Position numbers and translations under genes: made by a program. Shown piece after piece: positions 16,983-26,335 of a stretch of 64,000 bases of DNA (its first letter is position 1; every line of letters begins with the position of its first letter). Source of the DNA: Microbacterium sp. T2.11-28 (GTDB taxonomy: Bacteria > Actinomycetota > Actinomycetes > Actinomycetales > Microbacteriaceae); contig NZ_CATNHF010000030.1 in NCBI RefSeq assembly GCF_950097975.1, positions 1-64,000 on the forward strand. Direction: 5' to 3'. The notes under the pieces were generated by a model. It did not search any database and had not been told where the DNA came from. It saw only the letters and a list, made by a program, of their open reading frames with translations.

Positions 16983-17044
16983 GTTGACGCGCGTCAACGA
17001 TTGGACATATAGTTGACCGATCTCAACCGTTGACCTATATCAAC
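16983..17044 (+). promoter_or_regulatory. Three tandem GTTGA-N6-TCAAC operators over two promoters
   Basis: Palindromes lie at 16983-16998 (perfect over 16 bp), 17012-17027 and 17029-17044. Two promoters overlap them: TTGACG (16984)-N18-TATAGT (17008) and TTGACC (17013)-N17-TATATC (17036). The MarR protein encoded downstream is the likely ligand. Confidence 0.8.
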
Positions 17045-17064
17045 TAACTGTCGCAAGGAACCGC

Positions 17065-18783
17065 ATGTCCACTCCCTCGTCCGACGCCGTCGAGAAACCG
17101 CGCATGACGCACCGCCAGGTGCTCGAAGCGCTCTCCGGCCTCCTCCTCGGCATGTTCGTGTCGATGCTCGCATCGACCGTCGTGTCCACCTCGCTGCCCG
17201 TCATCATCCACGACCTCGACGGCAACCAGGTCGCCTTCACCTGGGTCGTCACGGCCACCCTGCTGACCACGGCGATCTCGACGCCGATCTGGGGCAAGCT
17301 CGCCGACCTCACCAACCGCAAGGTGCTCTACCAGCTCGCGATCCTCATCTTCGTGCTCGCGACCGCCGCCGCCGGCTTCTCGCAGAACCCGGAGATGCTG
17401 ATCGCCTTCCGCGCCGTCCAGGGCATCGGCGCCGGCGGACTCGCCGCACTCAGCCAGGTGCTCATGGCCGACATCATCAGCCCGCGCGAGCGCGGCCGCT
17501 ACATGGGCCTGTTCGGCGCCGTCATGGCCGTCGCCACCATCGGCGGACCGCTCCTCGGCGGCGTCATCACCGACGCCTGGGGCTGGCGCTGGAACTTCTT
17601 CGTCGCCCTCCCCGTCGCCATCATCGCGCTGATCCTGGTGCAGCAGACCCTCCACGTCCCCGCCCGGCCGAAGAAGAAGACCTCGATCGACTACCTCGGC
17701 ATCGTGCTCCTCTCGGCGGCCGTCTCGCTCCTGCTCGTCTGGGTCACCCTCGCCGGCGACTCGTTCGAGTGGTGGAGCCTGGAGACCGTGCTCATGGTCG
17801 GCGGCGCGGTCCTCGGCGCCGTGCTGTTCGCCCTCGTCGAGCTGCGCTCGCGCGAGCCGCTCGTGCCGCTGTCGCTGTTCCGCAACCGCACCTTCACGCT
17901 GTCGGTGATCGCGTCGATCGCCACCGGCATCGCGATGTTCGGCGCGTCGGTGTTCCTCAGCCAGTACATGCAGCTCGCCCGGGGAGCGACCCCCACCGAG
18001 GCGGGTGTCATGACGATCCCCATGATCGGCGGGCTGCTCGTCGCCTCGATCGGCGTCGGCGCCCTCATCACGCGGTTCGGCAAGTGGAAGGCCTTCCTGG
18101 TCCTCGGTGCGGTGTTCCTCATCGCGGGCTCGGTGCTGCTGTCGACCATCCACTACGACACCGACTTCACGCTCGTCTCGATCTACATGTTCCTGCTCGG
18201 CGCCGGCGTCGGCATGACGATGCAGAACCTCGTGCTCGTCGTGCAGAACACGACGGAGCCGACGCAGATCGGCGTCGCGAGCTCCGGTGTGACGTTCTTC
18301 CGCAGCCTCGGCGGCACCATCGGCGTCTCGGTCATGGGAGCGGCGCTCGCCACCCGCGTGACCGAGCTCGTCGGCGAGCGCACCGACGACATCACCGCCG
18401 CCCTGGCCACCCTCGGCACCGAGGCGCAGACCTGGGCCGCCCAGCTGCAGTCGGGCACGCTCCCCCAGGTCTCGGCGATGCCCGAAGCCCTGCGGATCGT
18501 GTTCGAGGACATCTACGCCAACGGGATCTCGCACTCCTTCCTCATCGCCGTGCCGTTCGCGGTGCTGAGCCTCCTGGCGATCGTGTTCCTCCCGAACAAG
18601 CCGCTGACGACGATGACGACCACCGAGCGCCTGCAGGCCGGCGAGGCCGACCTCGCGACCGTGTCGGTCCCCGCCGCCATGGGGACCCTCACCGCGACCG
18701 GCTCGGTCCGGACGGTGGATGCCGCGGCGGTCGCCTCCGGCGCGGCCGACGCCGGACGCGAGCACGCGGGCCCGAAGGACTAA
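17065..18783 (+). CDS. DHA2 family (EmrB/QacA-type) MFS drug exporter
   Basis: The protein has 572 residues with fourteen predicted membrane helices. LASTVVSTSLPVIIHDL (helix 1), TPIWGKLADLTNRKVLYQ (motif A), FRAVQGIGAGGLAALSQVLMADI and GPLLGGVITDAWGWRWNFF (motif C region) are diagnostic of DHA2 H+ antiporters. Such pumps export cationic or lipophilic toxins; the substrate here is unknown. AAGGAA lies 7 bases before the ATG. The gene is preceded by three MarR-type operators and followed after 10 bases by the marR-type gene, so export and repression are one operon induced by ligand. Confidence 0.93.
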   Translation: MSTPSSDAVEKPRMTHRQVLEALSGLLLGMFVSMLASTVVSTSLPVIIHDLDGNQVAFTWVVTATLLTTAISTPIWGKLADLTNRKVLYQLAILIFVLATAAAGFSQNPEMLIAFRAVQGIGAGGLAALSQVLMADIISPRERGRYMGLFGAVMAVATIGGPLLGGVITDAWGWRWNFFVALPVAIIALILVQQTLHVPARPKKKTSIDYLGIVLLSAAVSLLLVWVTLAGDSFEWWSLETVLMVGGAVLGAVLFALVELRSREPLVPLSLFRNRTFTLSVIASIATGIAMFGASVFLSQYMQLARGATPTEAGVMTIPMIGGLLVASIGVGALITRFGKWKAFLVLGAVFLIAGSVLLSTIHYDTDFTLVSIYMFLLGAGVGMTMQNLVLVVQNTTEPTQIGVASSGVTFFRSLGGTIGVSVMGAALATRVTELVGERTDDITAALATLGTEAQTWAAQLQSGTLPQVSAMPEALRIVFEDIYANGISHSFLIAVPFAVLSLLAIVFLPNKPLTTMTTTERLQAGEADLATVSVPAAMGTLTATGSVRTVDAAAVASGAADAGREHAGPKD

Positions 18784-18793
18784 GGTCGATCCG

Positions 18794-19252
18794 ATGTCGT
18801 CCACCGAGTCCCGAGAGGCGCGCACCGAGGCGGTGCGCGCCCTCGAGGCGCAGTTCAGCGAGCTGATCAACCACTTCCGCCGGATCATCACCGAGAACGC
18901 CCATCGGGTCAGCCCCGGGATGCTCCCCGGCGCCTACAAGGTGTTCACGACGATCGTCCGGCGCGAGTCGGTGACGCAGTCGGCGCTGGCGGAGGATCTG
19001 CTCGTCGACAAGGGCCAGCTCTCGCGCACGGTGCGCGAGCTCGAGACGCTCGGGCTCGTCGAGCGCTCCCCCGATCCGCGCGACGGCCGCTCCAGCCTCC
19101 TCTCTCCGACCGCGCTCGGCCTCGAGCGGCTGCAGGCCGCCCGGCTGCCCCAGGAGGACCTGCTGCTGCGCAACCTCGAGGAGTGGGACGAAGAGGACAT
19201 CCGCAACCTCACCCGGCTGCTGCACGCGCTGACGAGCGGCGCGCGTCCCTGA
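18794..19252 (+). CDS. MarR family transcriptional repressor
   Basis: The protein has 152 residues. The winged helix-turn-helix is plain: RESVTQSALAEDLLVDKGQLSRTVRELETLGLVERSPDPRDGRSSLLSPTALG (read as two adjoining halves) with the conserved DxRDGR wing. Flanking helices form the dimer interface. It follows the DHA2 exporter gene by 10 bases, with AAGG before the ATG. By analogy with other exporter-MarR pairs it should bind the three upstream GTTGA-N6-TCAAC palindromes and release them when it binds the exported compound. Confidence 0.92.
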   Translation: MSSTESREARTEAVRALEAQFSELINHFRRIITENAHRVSPGMLPGAYKVFTTIVRRESVTQSALAEDLLVDKGQLSRTVRELETLGLVERSPDPRDGRSSLLSPTALGLERLQAARLPQEDLLLRNLEEWDEEDIRNLTRLLHALTSGARP

Positions 19253-19274
19253 CGAGGGCGCTGCCGGACCGCGC

Positions 19275-20288
19275 TCAGCTCTCCTGGTGGCTGAACGCCG
19301 CGTCGAAGGAGGCCGCCGGGGCGCGCCACAGGAGCGACCGGACGAAGCCGACGGCCTCGGCGGCGCCGTGCAGGCGGTCCATGCCGGCGTCCTCCCACTC
19401 GATCGAGATGGGGCCGGCGTAGCCGATCGCGTCGAGCGCGCGGAACGCGTCCTCCCAGGGCACGTCGCCGTGCCCGGTGGAGACGAAGTCCCACCCGCGC
19501 CGCGGATCGCCCCAGGGGAGGTGGGAGCCGAGGATCCCCGCCCGGCCGGTCGTGGGACGCAGCCGGGTGTCCTTGCAGTCCACGTGGTAGATGCGGTCGG
19601 CGAAGTCGACGATGAACGCGACGGGGTCGATCCCCTGCCACATCATGTGCGACGGGTCCCAGTTGAACCCGAAGGCCTCGCGATGCCCGATCGCCTCGAG
19701 CGCCGCCCGTGAGGTCCAGTAGTCGTACGCGATCTCGCCCGGGTGCACCTCGTGCGCGAATCGCACCCCCTCGGCGTCGAACACGTCGAGGATGGGGTTC
19801 CACCGCGCCGCGAAGTCCTCGTAGCCCGCCTCGATCACCGCGGACGGAACCGGCGGGAACATCGCCACGTACGGCCAGATCGACGACCCCGTGAAGCCCA
19901 CGACCGTGTCGACGCCGAGCTTTCGGGCCACCCGCGCCGCCCGCTTCATGTCCTCGGCTGCGCGTCGCCGGACCCCCTCGGCGTCGCCGTCGCCCCATAC
20001 GTACTCGCGGAGGATCGCCTGGTGACGGAAGTCGATCGGCGCATCGCAGACCGCCTGGCCGGCGAGGTGGTTCGAGATCGCGAACACGCGCAGTCCGTGC
20101 CGGTCGAGGATCTCGAGGCGCGACCGCGCGTAGGCGTCGTCCTCATCCGCTCGGCGGAGGTCGAGATGATCGCCGGACGCCGCGATCTCCAGGCCGTCGT
20201 ACCCCCATTCGGCGGCGAGCCGTGCGACCTCCTCGAACGGGAGGTCGGCCCACTGCCCGGTGAACAGGGTGACCGGATGCTCAGCCAT
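19275..20288 (-). CDS. Sugar phosphate isomerase/epimerase (xylose isomerase-like TIM barrel)
   Basis: The protein has 337 residues with the AP-endonuclease-2 type TIM barrel. Metal-binding acidic and histidine residues are visible in [34 protein letters not shown] and the final ISIEWEDAG. It starts at 20288 behind AAGGAG and overlaps the preceding isomerase gene by 8 bases, the last gene of the operon. Family members isomerise or epimerise keto- and inosose-type sugars. With a MocA-type dehydrogenase in the operon, a cyclitol or oxidised-sugar substrate is plausible but unproven. Confidence 0.88.
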   Translation of the reverse strand: MAEHPVTLFTGQWADLPFEEVARLAAEWGYDGLEIAASGDHLDLRRADEDDAYARSRLEILDRHGLRVFAISNHLAGQAVCDAPIDFRHQAILREYVWGDGDAEGVRRRAAEDMKRAARVARKLGVDTVVGFTGSSIWPYVAMFPPVPSAVIEAGYEDFAARWNPILDVFDAEGVRFAHEVHPGEIAYDYWTSRAALEAIGHREAFGFNWDPSHMMWQGIDPVAFIVDFADRIYHVDCKDTRLRPTTGRAGILGSHLPWGDPRRGWDFVSTGHGDVPWEDAFRALDAIGYAGPISIEWEDAGMDRLHGAAEAVGFVRSLLWRAPAASFDAAFSHQES

Positions 20289-21147
20289 GATGCTCCTTCG
20301 CGTCATGTGCTCGAAGATACGCGAGCGAGTCGGCCGCGAGGGCGTCCTGCGACACGGCGAGCGGACGCCACACCGACGCGGCCACCGCGATCGTGGCGTT
20401 CTCCCCGGTGAAGCTCTCCAGGCCCAGCACCCCGTCGTAGCCGGCGTCGTCGAGCGCGCCGAGGATCCCGGGCCAGTCCGTGTGGTCCTCGCCGACCGTC
20501 CCGCGGTCGCTGCCGCACACCTGGACGTGCGCGATCGCGGCACCGGCGCGGCGGATGGCGTCCTGCGGCCGCTTCTCCTCGATGTTCAGGTGGTAGGTGT
20601 CCAGCGCGAGGCCGAGTCCGTCGCCGAGGAGCGGGCCGAGCGCGGCCACCGCCTGGTCGACGGTGTTGAGCAGGCTCGTCTCGTAGCGGTTGAGCGGTTC
20701 GACCGCGAGCCGGATCCCGAGGTCCGCCGCCTGGTCCGCCAGCGGCCGGAGATTGTCCCGCAGCTCCGCCTCGACCGCCGCGCGCTCGGCGGCATCCATC
20801 CGCCACGTGACCCCGGTGGGCGCGTAGAAGGGACCCGCCACGCGAGTCGCCCCGATCGTCGAGGCGGCGTGCAGGCACGTCCGCAGGTACTCGGTCGTCG
20901 CCGCCACGTCGCCCGCGCGGGCGACGAGCGAGCGGCCCGGCCCCATCGCGCCCACGACGACGGGCTCCAGGTCGAGCTCGTGGAGGAGGTCGCGCGCCCC
21001 CGCCGCATCCCAGTCGCCCGGGGTCTCCAGCGGGAGCTCGATCGCCTCGAAGCCGAGCGCGGCGGCCCTGCGGGCCAGCGCCGGCAGGGTGTCGTCGGTG
21101 AGCGGCGATGCCCACACCCATGTGTTGACGCCGATCCTGCGGGTCAT
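20281..21147 (-). CDS. Sugar phosphate isomerase/epimerase, D-tagatose 3-epimerase-like
   Basis: The protein has 288 residues, a compact TIM barrel. Predicted metal ligands lie in [36 protein letters not shown] and LGLESFTGE, the pattern of the D-tagatose/D-psicose 3-epimerase group. GAGGAAG precedes the ATG at 21147. It is separated from the binding-protein gene by a 165-base block of dispersed repeats, so the isomerase pair may be expressed at a lower level or from read-through. It is likely to act on the sugar brought in by the adjacent importer. Confidence 0.88.
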   Translation of the reverse strand: MTRRIGVNTWVWASPLTDDTLPALARRAAALGFEAIELPLETPGDWDAAGARDLLHELDLEPVVVGAMGPGRSLVARAGDVAATTEYLRTCLHAASTIGATRVAGPFYAPTGVTWRMDAAERAAVEAELRDNLRPLADQAADLGIRLAVEPLNRYETSLLNTVDQAVAALGPLLGDGLGLALDTYHLNIEEKRPQDAIRRAGAAIAHVQVCGSDRGTVGEDHTDWPGILGALDDAGYDGVLGLESFTGENATIAVAASVWRPLAVSQDALAADSLAYLRAHDAKEHHG

Positions 21148-21173
21148 GTCTTCCTCACCTCGAAGGGATGTCG

Positions 21174-21338
21174 CGTTTCGTCTCGCCTGCGGCTCGCTCA
21201 ACGACCGGGAAAGGCCGCTCCGTCTCGCCGCGGCTCGCTCAACGACCGGGAAAGACCGCTTCGTCTCGCCCGCGGCTCGCTCAACGACCGGCGGGATGTC
21301 GGCCCGCGGCCGTTGAGCGAGCGCAGCGAGACGAAACG
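21174..21338. repeat. Dispersed repeat family A: three forward copies and one inverted copy
   Basis: Copies start near 21174, 21215 and 21256 (core TCTCGC-CGCGGCTCGCTCAACGACCGG) and an inverted copy occupies 21308-21338 (CGTTGAGCGAGCGCAGCGAG...). Together they could fold into a large hairpin between operon genes. The same core recurs at 33787, 41512 and 49278. Confidence 0.85.
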
Positions 21339-21352
21339 CCGCGACGTGCCCG

Positions 21353-22567
21353 TTACGGGATCTGCCGCTGCTGCCAGACCTCGGGGAAGCCCGGCAGGTT
21401 CTCGCCGCCGAACTTCGCGTAGTGGCCGTCGGGCATGCCCTCGTTGGCCGCCAGGTACTGGTCGAGCTCATCGACCGTGATGGGGCTCTGCGGGAGCACC
21501 CACTCCTTGGGGATCTCCTCGCCGGCGAAGATCTTCTGCGCCGCCAACAGCGGGGTCCGCCACTGGAAGTTCGAGTAGACGGGGGCGAGCCCGGTCAGGC
21601 CCGTCTCCTTCCACTTACGCAGGAAGCTCATCTCGTCCTCGCCGGTCATCACCGGGTAGTCGACGCCGGCGTCCTCGAAGGCCTCGATCGCCGCGACGGC
21701 GCCGTCGCCGGCGTCCATCCAGATGCCCTTCACGTCGCCCTTGGCGAGCTCGTCGCTGATGATGCTCTTGATCTCGGCGGGATCGGCGCCCGTGAAGTAG
21801 TCCACCGCGTCGATGCCCGCCTCGGTGAACAGCTTCTCGGCGGCGGCCCAGCGCTGCTCGAGCACGTCGACGCCCGGAAGGATCCGCAGACCCACGACCT
21901 TGTCGCCCGGCTCCAGGTTCTCGATGAGGAACTCGGCCGTGTCGATGCCCCAGGCGAAGCCGCCGATCGGGTGGATGAAGGTCACGGGGCAGTCGGTCTG
22001 CACGCCGCGGTCGAACACGATGACCGGCTTTCCGGTCTCGCACGCCCGCTCGACCGCCGGAGTCATCGCCGCCGTGCTGTTGGGCGAGATGAGGAAGACG
22101 TCGCAGCCGCCCTCGGCGATGAAGTAGTCGATGTCGGCGATCTGGGTGTCGTCGGAGTCCTGCGCGTCGCGGGTCTCCATCTCGCTGATCACGCCTTCGT
22201 CCTGGAGCACCTTCAACTGCTGGTTCATGGTGATCCAGCCGGTCTGGCGCCACGGGTTGGAGATCGAGGCGTTGGCGAAGCACGCCTTCTTGGCGCCTTC
22301 GCTCGCGTACTCCGACGTGTCGACCATCTCGGCGTTGATGTACTGCAGGTAGGGCTCGTCGGCGGGCCCCTCCGGAGCGACGCCGCGCTGGGCGTCCTGC
22401 GTGTCGAAGACCTCCTGGTCGAACCATTCGTTGGCAGACGCCGACTCGCTGGGCGCGGGGTCGGTCGCGGCCGGTGGGGCCACATTCGGATCGGTGGTGC
22501 ACCCGGCCAAGGCGAACACCCCGATCATCGCCACGGCAGCGGTGGCGATCGTCGTCGATCGTCGCAT
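21353..22567 (-). CDS. Ribose-type sugar-binding lipoprotein of an ABC importer
   Basis: The protein has 404 residues. Residues 1-22 form a lipoprotein signal, with ALAGC and Cys23 lipidated; a Pro/Ser/Ala linker follows. From about residue 85 it is a periplasmic-binding-protein domain of the RbsB/YtfQ class (ACFANASISNPWRQTGWITMN, CDVFLISPNSTAAMTPAVERA, VIVFDRG, GIWMDAGDGAVAAIEAFEDAG). The first 60 residues after the cysteine are unlike RbsB and may form a membrane-proximal spacer. It sits 2 bases downstream of a permease gene in a seven-gene operon. The ligand is not evident. Confidence 0.88.
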   Translation of the reverse strand: MRRSTTIATAAVAMIGVFALAGCTTDPNVAPPAATDPAPSESASANEWFDQEVFDTQDAQRGVAPEGPADEPYLQYINAEMVDTSEYASEGAKKACFANASISNPWRQTGWITMNQQLKVLQDEGVISEMETRDAQDSDDTQIADIDYFIAEGGCDVFLISPNSTAAMTPAVERACETGKPVIVFDRGVQTDCPVTFIHPIGGFAWGIDTAEFLIENLEPGDKVVGLRILPGVDVLEQRWAAAEKLFTEAGIDAVDYFTGADPAEIKSIISDELAKGDVKGIWMDAGDGAVAAIEAFEDAGVDYPVMTGEDEMSFLRKWKETGLTGLAPVYSNFQWRTPLLAAQKIFAGEEIPKEWVLPQSPITVDELDQYLAANEGMPDGHYAKFGGENLPGFPEVWQQRQIP

Positions 22568-22569
22568 TG

Positions 22570-23664
22570 CTAGTCTCCTCTGGTTTCAGCTCTGGTTTCT
22601 GGGACACCCTCGGAGGCGAGGGCAGATGGTGCGGACGTGCGAGCCGTCGCGTGCGCGGGCACGTCGGGCTCCTTCCCCGGATCGGGGGAAGCGGAGGGGG
22701 GCGCGCCCCGGCGGCGAGCCCGGAAGACGACGCCGGAGTAGGCCACGGCGGCGATGATGATGACGCCCTGGACCGCGTCGCGCAGCGACGACGGGACGCC
22801 GGAGATGTTGAGGACGAGGAACAGCGCCTCGAGCACGAACGCGCCCGCCACGGCGGCGACGATCCAGCCGCGCCCTCCGCCGAGGACGACGCCGCCGAGG
22901 ACGACCGCCGTGATCGCGATGAACTCGTACCCGCGGCCGACCGACGGGTGGACGCCGGCATAGCCGACCAGCAGGACGCCCGACACCGTGGCCGACACCG
23001 ACGAGATCACGAACGCGCGCGTCGTGACCCACCAGGAGCGGGCACCCGCGTAGCGCGCCGCCCGGGCGTTGTCGCCGAGAGCGATCAGCACCTTGCCATA
23101 GGGGCGCGTGGTGAGCCAGATGCCGAGCGCGAGCCAGCCCGCGAGGATCAGGACGGACCACGGCAGGAAGTCGATGACCGGGAGATCGCGGAGACCGCCG
23201 CGGCCGATCTGGCGGAAGCTGTCGGCGGGGTTGCCGGTCGCGGCGCCGCCGGTCCACCACATGACCCCGCCGAGCAGCGCGAGCATCATGCCGAGCGTGA
23301 CGATAAACGACGGCACCTGGAGCAGCGTCGTCAGGAGCCCGTTGACCAGCCCGATCAGCACGCCGAACACCAGCATGAGCAGCAGCACCGGCACCGTGCG
23401 GGAGTCGTCCTGGCCGACGAGGTTCCCGGCGATGATGACCTGCGCGGTGATGAGCGACCCCTGCGAGAGGTCGAACTCGCCGGCGATGATCACGAAGTAC
23501 TGCCCGATCGCGATGATGGCCACCGGGGCCACCCGCTGGATGTAGCGCATGAACTGACCCGGCTCGGCGAACGACGGGTTCAGGATCGCGACCGTGACGA
23601 GGAGCACGACCAGCAGCAGGAACACGGCGCCGCGCGGGCTGACGAGGGTGCGGAGGGCGTTCAT
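22570..23664 (-). CDS. Sugar ABC importer permease, RbsC/BPL_M family (second of two)
   Basis: The protein has 364 residues and eight to ten membrane helices of the branched-chain/ribose permease family. GQYFVIIAGEFDLSQGSLI, LLQVPSFIVTLGMMLALLGGVMWW and GGVVLGGGRGWIVAAVAGAFVLE are the conserved family blocks. About 50 hydrophilic Pro/Ala-rich residues trail the last helix. The start overlaps the upstream permease stop (ATGA). Two different permeases in one operon imply a heterodimeric channel rather than the RbsC homodimer. Confidence 0.9.
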   Translation of the reverse strand: MNALRTLVSPRGAVFLLLVVLLVTVAILNPSFAEPGQFMRYIQRVAPVAIIAIGQYFVIIAGEFDLSQGSLITAQVIIAGNLVGQDDSRTVPVLLLMLVFGVLIGLVNGLLTTLLQVPSFIVTLGMMLALLGGVMWWTGGAATGNPADSFRQIGRGGLRDLPVIDFLPWSVLILAGWLALGIWLTTRPYGKVLIALGDNARAARYAGARSWWVTTRAFVISSVSATVSGVLLVGYAGVHPSVGRGYEFIAITAVVLGGVVLGGGRGWIVAAVAGAFVLEALFLVLNISGVPSSLRDAVQGVIIIAAVAYSGVVFRARRRGAPPSASPDPGKEPDVPAHATARTSAPSALASEGVPETRAETRGD

Positions 23665-24740
23665 CGGCTTCCCCCTTCGGCGTCGGCGGCCGGATCGAGC
23701 GCGGCCGAGGCGGCCGCCATGGCGGGCGCGGCGGCGATGGCCGCCGCATCCCCGCCGGTGCGGGTGCCTCCCGGCCCGAATCGCGAGCGGCGGCGCACGA
23801 CGGCGCGGCGGCTGTACACGGCGACCGCGGCGACGATCACGACGCCGCGGACGACGTCCTTCAGGAAGGGGTTCACCTGCATCACGCTCATCACGTTGTC
23901 CAGCACGGCGAAGATCGCGACGCCGCCGATGGTGCCCCACACGGAGCCCCGGCCGCCGAGGAGGAGCGTGCCGCCCAGGACGACCGCCGCGATCGACAGC
24001 AGCGCGTATCCGCCCTGCTGACCGACCGTGGGACTGCCGACGCCCAGCCGGCTGGCGAGCAGGAGGCCCGCGAGCCCGGCGAACAGCGAGCACATGACGT
24101 GCGCGGCGATGAGGGGCGGCCGGGTGCGCACACCGGAGAGGCGGGCGACCTCGGGGTCGCCGCCGACCGCGAACAGATGCGCGCCCGTGCGGGTGCGGTC
24201 CAAAAGGAACCACACCGCGACGGCGAGCGCGAGCATGATCAGCGTCGACAGCGGGACCGGGCCGAGCCCGACGGCGCCGATGAGCTGGAAGTCCCACGGC
24301 ACCGATCCGGCGCTGCCCTGGAAGTTGGTGTTGAGCACGCCCTGGAGGATGAGCCCGACGCCCAGGGTCGCGATGAAGCCGTTGACCTTCAGCACCGTGA
24401 CGATGAGCCCGTTCGCGAGCCCGATCCCCGCGCAGACGAGGAGCGTGAAGGCGACCGCCCACGGGATGTTGGCGGGGTTGCCCGCCATCGTGGTCGCGGC
24501 GAGCAGGCTCGACAGGCTCATGACGTACGTCACCGACAGGTCGAGCGATGCGCCGAGCACCACGAGGGTCTGCCCGATCGCGACGAGCCCCAGCACGCTC
24601 ATGCCCGTGAGGATGTCGCGGATGTTGCCGGGGCTGAAGAAGCTCCGTCCCACGGTGGCGACCAGCACGGCGCCCACGGCGATCGTCAGCAGCAGGATGC
24701 CGAGGACGATGACGGTCGAGTCGATGCGCAGGCGCTTCAT
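23661..24740 (-). CDS. Sugar ABC importer permease, RbsC/BPL_M family (first of two)
   Basis: The protein has 359 residues. Conserved family blocks are GQTLVVLGASLDLSVTYVMSL, LKVNGFIATLGVGLILQGV and GGTLLLGGRGSVWGTIGGVAIFAV. A 45-residue Ala-rich hydrophilic tail follows the last helix. Its start overlaps the ATPase stop by 4 bases and its stop overlaps the next permease start by 4 bases, so the three are translationally coupled. Together with the ATPase and lipoprotein it forms a complete importer. Confidence 0.9.
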   Translation of the reverse strand: MKRLRIDSTVIVLGILLLTIAVGAVLVATVGRSFFSPGNIRDILTGMSVLGLVAIGQTLVVLGASLDLSVTYVMSLSSLLAATTMAGNPANIPWAVAFTLLVCAGIGLANGLIVTVLKVNGFIATLGVGLILQGVLNTNFQGSAGSVPWDFQLIGAVGLGPVPLSTLIMLALAVAVWFLLDRTRTGAHLFAVGGDPEVARLSGVRTRPPLIAAHVMCSLFAGLAGLLLASRLGVGSPTVGQQGGYALLSIAAVVLGGTLLLGGRGSVWGTIGGVAIFAVLDNVMSVMQVNPFLKDVVRGVVIVAAVAVYSRRAVVRRRSRFGPGGTRTGGDAAAIAAAPAMAAASAALDPAADAEGGSR

Positions 24741-26335
24741 CGCTGCTCCTCCCCCGTGCTCGCGCTCGGGTCGCTGCTCACGCGCGGGTCGGCGACGACG
24801 GCGCCGGCGCTCTCCCGCGTGCCCGTCGCCGCCGCGAGCACCTCGTGCTCGGCGGAGCCGGCGGGAAGCTCTGCGGCGAGCTCCCCGTCCCGCATCACCA
24901 CGATGCGGTCGCTCATCCCGATGACCTCCGGCAGCTCACTCGAGACCATCAGCACCGCCTTGCCCTCGGCGGCGAGCTGCCGCATGAGCTGGTAGACGGC
25001 GACCTTGGCCCCCACGTCGATGCCGCGCGTCGGCTCATCGAACAGCACGATCCGCGGATCGGTGACGAGCCACTTGGCGAGCACGACCTTCTGCTGGTTG
25101 CCGCCGGAGAGGAAGCGCACCTCCTGCTCCACGCCCCGCGAGCTGATCTCGAGCGCGCTGAGGATGCCGGGGATCTCGCGGCGCGCAGCCCGGGTCCGGC
25201 CGGCGAAGACGCTCCGGACGACCAGGAGCGCGTTGTCGATGACCGACTGCCCGAGCGCCAGGCCCTGGGCCTTGCGGTCCTCGGTCACCAGCGCCAGTCC
25301 CGCCCGCACGGCGTCGCGGCCGTGGCGGAAGCGCACCGGCGCTCCCGCCACCCGCACGGTCCCCCGCGAGAACGGGTGGATGCCGAAGACGCCCTCGACG
25401 AGCTCGGTGCGCCCGGAGCCCTGCAGCCCCGCCACGCCCACGATCTCGCCCGCGTGGAGGGAGAGGTCCACCCCGTCGACGAACTCGTTGCCGCACCCGT
25501 CGAGTTCCAGCAGCGCGTCACCTCGGACGGTGCCCTCCACCGGCGCGGGGAAGTAGGACTGGATGGGGCGGCCGACCATGCGGCGCACGAGCTCGTCGGG
25601 GGTGAGATCGGACGTGGCGTCGGTGGAGACCAGCGCGCCGTCCTTGAGGATCGTGATCCGGTCGCAGAGATCGAAGATCTCCTTCAGCCGGTGCGAGACG
25701 TAGACCACCGCCACCCCGCGTGCGGTGAGGCGGCGCACGATGGCGTAGAGGAGCTCGACCTCGTGGTCGCTGAGGGCGGCCGTCGGCTCGTCCATCGAGA
25801 TCAGGCGGGCGTCGAACGAGAGCGCCTTGACGATCTCGACGATCTGCTGCTCCGCGACCGTGAGCGACCCCACGCGCGCATTCGGGTCGATGAACCCGAC
25901 GCCGAGGTCGTCGAGCAGCGCCCGCGTGCGCGCGATCATCCCGCCGCGGTCGACGAAACCCGCCCGCCGCGGCTCGCGGCCGAGGAACACGTTCTGCGCG
26001 ACGGTGCGCTCGGGAAGCAGCGTGAACTCCTGGAACACCGTCACCAGGCCGGCGTCCATCGCCTGACGCGGGTGGCTGTAGGCGACGTCGGCGCCCTCGA
26101 ACTCGACGGTGCCGCGGTCGGCCGGGTGCACGCCGGCGAGGATCTTCATGAACGTGGACTTGCCGGCGCCGTTCTCGCCGACGAGGCCGTGCACCTCGCC
26201 CCGGCGCACGTCGAGGTCGATGCCCGAGAGCACCTCCACGCCGAAGAAGGACTTGCCGACGCCGCGCGCGCGGAGCACGACGCCGTCATCGGCGCCTCCG
26301 CCTCGCGGCGCGTCGGTGAGAGCGGTGTCGGTCAC
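24737..26335 (-). CDS. Sugar ABC importer ATPase with two nucleotide-binding domains (RbsA/MglA-type)
   Basis: The protein has 532 residues and two fused ATPase domains. Domain 1 has Walker A GENGAGKST, signature LTVAEQQIVEI and Walker B LISMDEPTAAL. Domain 2 has the degenerate Walker A GLQGSGRTE usual in this family, signature LSGGNQQKVVLAKWL and Walker B IVLFDEPTRGIDVGAK. This is the normal RbsA/MglA/XylG layout. It overlaps both neighbours by 4 bases, lying between the dehydrogenase and the first permease. Confidence 0.93.
   Translation of the reverse strand: MTDTALTDAPRGGGADDGVVLRARGVGKSFFGVEVLSGIDLDVRRGEVHGLVGENGAGKSTFMKILAGVHPADRGTVEFEGADVAYSHPRQAMDAGLVTVFQEFTLLPERTVAQNVFLGREPRRAGFVDRGGMIARTRALLDDLGVGFIDPNARVGSLTVAEQQIVEIVKALSFDARLISMDEPTAALSDHEVELLYAIVRRLTARGVAVVYVSHRLKEIFDLCDRITILKDGALVSTDATSDLTPDELVRRMVGRPIQSYFPAPVEGTVRGDALLELDGCGNEFVDGVDLSLHAGEIVGVAGLQGSGRTELVEGVFGIHPFSRGTVRVAGAPVRFRHGRDAVRAGLALVTEDRKAQGLALGQSVIDNALLVVRSVFAGRTRAARREIPGILSALEISSRGVEQEVRFLSGGNQQKVVLAKWLVTDPRIVLFDEPTRGIDVGAKVAVYQLMRQLAAEGKAVLMVSSELPEVIGMSDRIVVMRDGELAAELPAGSAEHEVLAAATGTRESAGAVVADPRVSSDPSASTGEEQR

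Noticed and set aside
16249..18783. A prophage or integrated element around the YqaJ-type gene
   Set aside because: No integrase, structural, lysis or RecT genes, and no att-like repeats at a tRNA; neighbours are ordinary chromosomal genes.
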